Source: Triangularia verruculosa (Eukaryota > Ascomycota > Sordariomycetes > Sordariales > Podosporaceae). From it: 21,288 nt of DNA. A program made the position numbers and the translations under genes. Positions within the stretch are counted from its first letter, which is position 1. The number at the start of each line of letters is the position of its first letter. Of the stretch, positions 18,019-21,288 are shown piece after piece. The notes beneath the pieces are model-generated. The model was not told where the DNA came from. It ran no database searches and worked only from the letters and a program-made list of their open reading frames with translations. The stretch covers positions 1 through 21,288 of the forward strand of contig MU864107.1 of assembly GCA_033296885.1 (NCBI GenBank). Direction: 5' to 3'.

Positions 18019-18553
18019 ATGCCACCTACTTTAAAGGAAGCGAGGGTAATCTTAGCCCTTGACGCTCTCCAAAAGGACGAAAAATTAAGCCTCAGAGCCG
18101 CAGCTAAGCTCTATAATGTACCACCATCAACCCTTCGTGACCGACGCGCTGGCCGGCCTGCACGACGCGACACCACGCCCAATTCGAAGAAGCTTACTCA
18201 ATCAGAAGAGGATGCTATTATTCAATACGTTATTGAGCTATGTGCGCGAGCTTTTCTACCAAGATTGCGTGGTGTGGAAGATATGGCCAACCAACTGCTA
18301 CGCGTATGCGACGCGCCCCTATTGGCAAGCTCTGGGCACACAACTTCGTCAAACGCCAGCCACAGCTCCGTACGCGTTTTACACGTAGATACGACTACCA
18401 GAGGGCCAAGTGCGAGGATCCAAAGGTTATTGCCGAGTGGTTTACGCTCGTACGGAATACTAAGGCCAAGTACGGTATTATGAAGGATGATGTTTATAAC
18501 TTCGACGAGACTGGGTTTATGATTGGCATCATCTTCGCGGGCATGGTGGTTAC
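18019..18553 (+). pseudogene. Fot1/pogo transposase, N-terminal part
   Basis: The ATG at 18019 follows a short leader (TTCTCTACAACCCAACATG). Residues 1-50 (MPPTLKEARVILALDALQKD, then LSLRAAAKLYNVPPSTLRDR) form the psq helix-turn-helix; the CENP-B-type second DNA-binding part follows. A one-base loss near 18318 shifts the frame. The next frame continues IGKLWAHNFVKRQPQLRTRF to VYNFDETGFMIGI, the first catalytic Asp of the DDE domain, and GMVVT. Homology ends at 18553. Without the shift it would still lack the second and third catalytic residues. Confidence 0.85.
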
Positions 18554-19348
18554 TGTTGGAACTCGCTATATATATAATAAATATATATATATTGAGGTCT
18601 GGGTTATATATATAATATATATTGGAATATATATTAATATATATAATATTGGATCGATGTGTCGAATATTTGAATATATGGATGAATATATGGCTCAATA
18701 ATAATATATGAAGTAGGTGGAATTGGGTGTAATATTGGTTGTAAGGTTCGTTGTATATGGTGGTCGTATATTTTTTTCTTGGTTATATATAATATATTGA
18801 AGAAGGTTGAAGTCGGTTGAAAGGTGTGGAATATCAACTGGCTCAAGGTGGGAGCGAAGACCCCTATATATACTTGGATCCCTCCATTGGAAGGTCCACT
18901 AGCCGATCTTTGATCCCACTGTAATTCCTTTCTTACGGTTGACCTTCCACTGGTTGAATAGCGCTCAATAGCTTGAATAGGCCACAAAGGCTACTACAAT
19001 AGCAGTGGCGAGCCTCCCGTGCCGGGTAGGTCTCTTCCGAGCCGTGCCGTGTTGCGGTCAAAGCCCTGCCGAGCTGTGCCGAGCCGTGCCGCTTCTCCGG
19101 ATCGGAATTTTCCGCTTTTTATTGAATTAAAGAAAACTCCTTTAATTTCCAACCAGTTTTAATTCTAGTTGAAAATTACTATTGCCTATATAATATATTA
19201 TTGTATATTAAAATATTAACTTACTAGTTTAAACTAGTAAGTAAATACTTAATTTTGAAGTTTTATTATAGAAATAAAACTATATTTGTTAAAGATAAAT
19301 ATTATATAAGTAGTAGTATTATATGTATATACTAATATATAATACGTA
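18554..19348. other. Foreign or unreadable segment inside the Fot1-like element
   Basis: Transposase homology stops exactly before TGTTGGAACTCGC at 18554, a start like that of copia-type LTRs. 18565-18700 is almost pure AT microsatellite. A TATATATACTTGG lies near 18868, and CTACTACA at 18991-18998 could be an LTR end (445 bp), but no matching 5-bp duplication of GTTAC was found. A GCCGAGC(C/T)GTGCCG motif is repeated at 19037-19093. 19100-19348 is AT-rich and RIP-like and holds a perfect 24-bp palindrome at 19219-19242. A partial LTR insertion combined with a deletion is my best guess. Confidence 0.45.
19037..19093 (+). repeat. Short GC-rich repeats (GAGCCGTGCCG)
   Basis: CCGAGCCGTGCCG at about 19038 and GCCGAGCTGTGCCGAGCCGT at about 19069 are near-identical units separated by about 20 bp. 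The stretch stands out as GC-rich between AT-rich flanks. Purpose unknown. Confidence 0.5.
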
Positions 19349-19873
19349 GAAATAGTTGTACTAACACCCCTAAACTCGCGGGTTGGTACTTTATAACCTT
19401 GGGTGTTCTAGACGCTATAAAACCTTCGAGAAGCGAACTTATAGTTTACGCTTATTAAAACTCGAATTATTAATTATTAGAATAGCTCCTTAACTTCTAT
19501 ATTGGCTACTATGGACCAGCTTACTAAGGGTATAATGGCTGTGATGTACGAGGTGACTCTCCTTCGGTCAGAGGTCTCTTCGCTCTGTAAGGCCAACGAG
19601 GTATTAAGTAAGCGCCGGAGAGCCAAAAGAATACGCGTATAGTACGGAGGATCACTTACTGTGTAAGATGCAAAGGATATACTTGACTAGAAGGCCGTGG
19701 GTGGGGAGGAAGCGCAAGAAACGGAGTAGGATGGCGGTAGTGCAGGGGGGGCTCGTACGAAGGTTCGGTGCTGTGGTGTGTGCGGCAAGTCTGGCCCTAA
19801 TGCACGTACGTGCCAGGAGGCTGCAGAATCGTCTGATTCATCTATTTCCGATGAAGTTATCGTGGTTTCCTAG
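19349..19873 (+). pseudogene. Fot1/pogo transposase, C-terminal part
   Basis: One unshifted frame runs from about 19349 to TAG 19871-19873. It contains GTL.PWVF.T (near 19390), NLREAN, then ILATMDQLTKGIMAVMYEVT and LLRSEVSSLCKANEVLSKRR, a leucine-rich helical stretch and a basic run, followed by an acidic linker. A CCHC-like knuckle CGVCGKSGPNARTC ends the domain; its expected His is a Pro, so one zinc ligand is lost. Several stops (TAG at 19404, 19638 and 19689, TAA at 19662, and others) fit glutamine codons changed C to T. The closing tail is Ser/Asp-rich. Family identity is firm and the product is non-functional. Confidence 0.82.
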
Positions 19874-19918
19874 TGTTGTGGTTGTGTAATTGAGGATAGT
19901 TGTGGTAGGGTAACGGAG

Positions 19919-19962
19919 AGTGCACGACTCGCTTATATGCGCGACTCGCTTATAATGTACGT
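19919..19962 (-). repeat. Fot1-like right terminal inverted repeat
   Basis: Reverse complement of the left TIR with two transitions, followed by the TA at 19963-19964. Confidence 0.88.
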
Positions 19963-19964
19963 TA

Positions 19965-21180
19965 TAATATAAATATTTGTATTTTCTATTGTATAGATTT
20001 AACGGTTAATTTATTTAGATTTTTATTTAATTGCGTTTTAATTAAATATATAATTAATTTAGTAAAATGTTTTATTATTTTTATATTATATAAGTCTAAT
20101 CCTTTAAATTTCGCCTTATATTTACTTTATATTAGTATTTTTAATTAAATTTATATATAGATCTCGGTAATATATACTTTTTAAATGTTTATTATCGAGG
20201 AATATTTTTATTTAGAATTAGTATTAAGTTTTTTATAAACGAGATTACCGTTAATTTTAGATTTATCTTTAAAAAGCCTATTTTATAAAGCGGCTTCGAT
20301 TAAATTATTTAAGTTTATTTCCTTCCTCCTTTTTCGATTTTAAATACCTTAGTCGGAATCTTTTTTCTTAATTCTTTTATTAATTCGGTTATCTTTATTA
20401 GATTTACTATACTTTTTATTATTTATATTTATTTAAGTAAATTTAAAAAGTTTAAAAGGTATAAGTAGATAAGGTATAATAATATAAAAGCTTCCTTTAA
20501 GTTTTTTGATAATGATATGAGATAAGAACGGAGGAGGATAGAAGAGAGTAAAAGGAATAAAGGAAAGAAAGAAATAAAAGAAAGAGAGAATAAAGAAAAG
20601 AAAGATATTAAAAGAAATATTAATTATTTATAAATATATAGTTTAAGTAAATAAAATAAAGGGATAGAGATAACCTCTTAAATTCCTTTAACCTTCCTTT
20701 TATACCGGTATTATAGGGATATAATATATTTATTTAATAGTTTTATAAGAATTAATATACCTTGTAATAGGTTAAATTCGGAACTCCGGTTAATATTTTT
20801 ATAATATAGGTAAGTAGATATATAGACGGAAAGTATTTTAATTATATAAATTATAAAGGCTTTATAATTACCTTTAAAAAGACGTATAAAATATACGGTC
20901 TTTTTATTTAAGTTTAATATTAAATGTAATTTATACGGTTATTAAAAGACTCTTTATTTATCTCCTTTAATTTCTAATAATATAAGTTTTATTTAATTAA
21001 TTTAATAACGGAAAATTATATTTACTTTACGACTTTCCGTATTATTACCGTTATTTCTTTATAAATAAAGTAAGAATATAGATTTTTAAAGAAGTATAAA
21101 ATATTCTTTATTTTATAAACGGGGTCTGTATATTATATTTAGGAGCCGTTTCTAACTCCTTATCCCTTAATATTTATAAG
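19965..21180. other. AT-rich, RIP-eroded tract with a purine-rich run
   Basis: About 1.2 kb of AT-rich sequence with TpA excess and residual CpG. No frame could be followed. 20519-20620 is roughly 90 percent purine on the plus strand. A 19-bp segment at 21141-21159 is the inverse of 506-524. It is probably one or more decayed transposons, type unknown. Confidence 0.6.
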
Positions 21181-21288
21181 GTCGACTAACTTTTTGTTTG
21201 CTGCGTTGCCCTATAGGTCTGTAATACAGAGCCTACAGGGGAGCTACAGCGAACTATGCGCTTGTAGCAGTGCGTAGCGGAAGCAGAA
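21181..21288. other. Normal-composition end segment
   Basis: Composition changes abruptly from AT-rich to normal at about 21185. It contains the inverted pair CTGTA/TACAG around 21221-21231. No gene is seen. It may be the start of another repeat running off the window. Confidence 0.4.

Larger units (their letters stand above)
17920..19962 (+). mobile_element. Fot1/pogo-like DNA transposon with replaced core
   Basis: A 2043-bp element flanked by the TA dinucleotides typical of the Tc1/mariner superfamily (17918-17919, 19963-19964). Its TIRs are 44 bp with two mismatches, both transitions. Each TIR contains a tandem subrepeat, ATAAGCGAGTC, twice. It encodes the N-terminal part and the C-terminal part of a Fot1-type transposase. 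About 190 expected central residues, with the second and third catalytic Asp, are absent and 18554-19348 holds unrelated or unreadable sequence. The element is therefore non-autonomous, though its ends look intact enough to be recognised by a related transposase. Confidence 0.88.

Noticed and set aside
18222..18987. Minus-strand ORFs of 117-158 codons
   Set aside because: They lie antisense to the Fot1-type transposase and in AT microsatellite sequence, giving low-complexity Ile/Tyr-rich translations.
18554..18998. Solo copia LTR
   Set aside because: The ends fit TG...CA, but the expected 5-bp duplication (GTTAC) is absent at the right end and transposase homology does not resume there. It is kept only as a possibility.
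19340..19500. Polypurine tract and LTR start of a minus-strand copia element
   Set aside because: The same bases read in an unshifted plus frame as the C-terminal part of the Fot1-type transposase (PWVF, NLREAN, DQLTKG), which explains them better.

Overview
This window looks like a repeat-rich, gene-poor compartment of a filamentous ascomycete (Pezizomycotina) genome. The evidence is short introns with GTAAGT...CTGAC...TAG signals, fungal-type transposons (Hop-like MULE, Fot1/pogo, Tc1-like, Tad-like LINE), and long AT-rich tracts in which CpA/TpG is scarce, TpA is abundant and CpG survives. That last pattern is the footprint of repeat-induced point mutation (RIP). There are no bacterial signals, rRNA, tRNA or CRISPR. 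All translations and comparisons were done by eye; no database search was run.

Layout. 1-98: a repeat that recurs at 17783. 99-640 and 1555-3540: heavily RIP-eroded tracts. 3541-4356: Tc1-like DD34E transposase pseudogene. 4416-4974 (minus strand): relic of a protein I do not recognise. 5359-5905: middle third of an amino-acid permease, broken. 7202-10759: a complete Hop-like MULE with 39-bp TIRs and TTATCTAA target duplications. Its transposase is riddled with stops and is interrupted by a 515-bp TRIM-like mini-retroelement (two 129-bp LTRs, CTATA target duplication). The MULE lies between a TATA box (7066) and a small ORF (10842). 11804-12888: 5'-truncated Tad-like LINE. 14016-14407: the one gene that looks intact, a 105-aa secreted protein with 12 cysteines and one 74-bp intron. 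14640-14939: PIF1-type helicase tail. 15285-15753 (minus): pogo-type helix-turn-helix relic. 16865-17055: two ankyrin repeats. 17920-19962: Fot1/pogo element with 44-bp TIRs whose catalytic core has been replaced by unrelated sequence. 19965-21180: RIP-eroded AT-rich tract.

Reading. The only convincing intact gene is a small cysteine-rich secreted protein among RIP-damaged transposons, the setting in which fungal effector candidates are often found. The most informative mobile structure is the TRIM-like element inside the MULE: removing it with one target copy restores the transposase frame exactly. RIP is patchy, with sharp borders inside single elements. In the lightly hit parts nearly all stops look like CAG/CAA to TAG/TAA changes on the coding strand.
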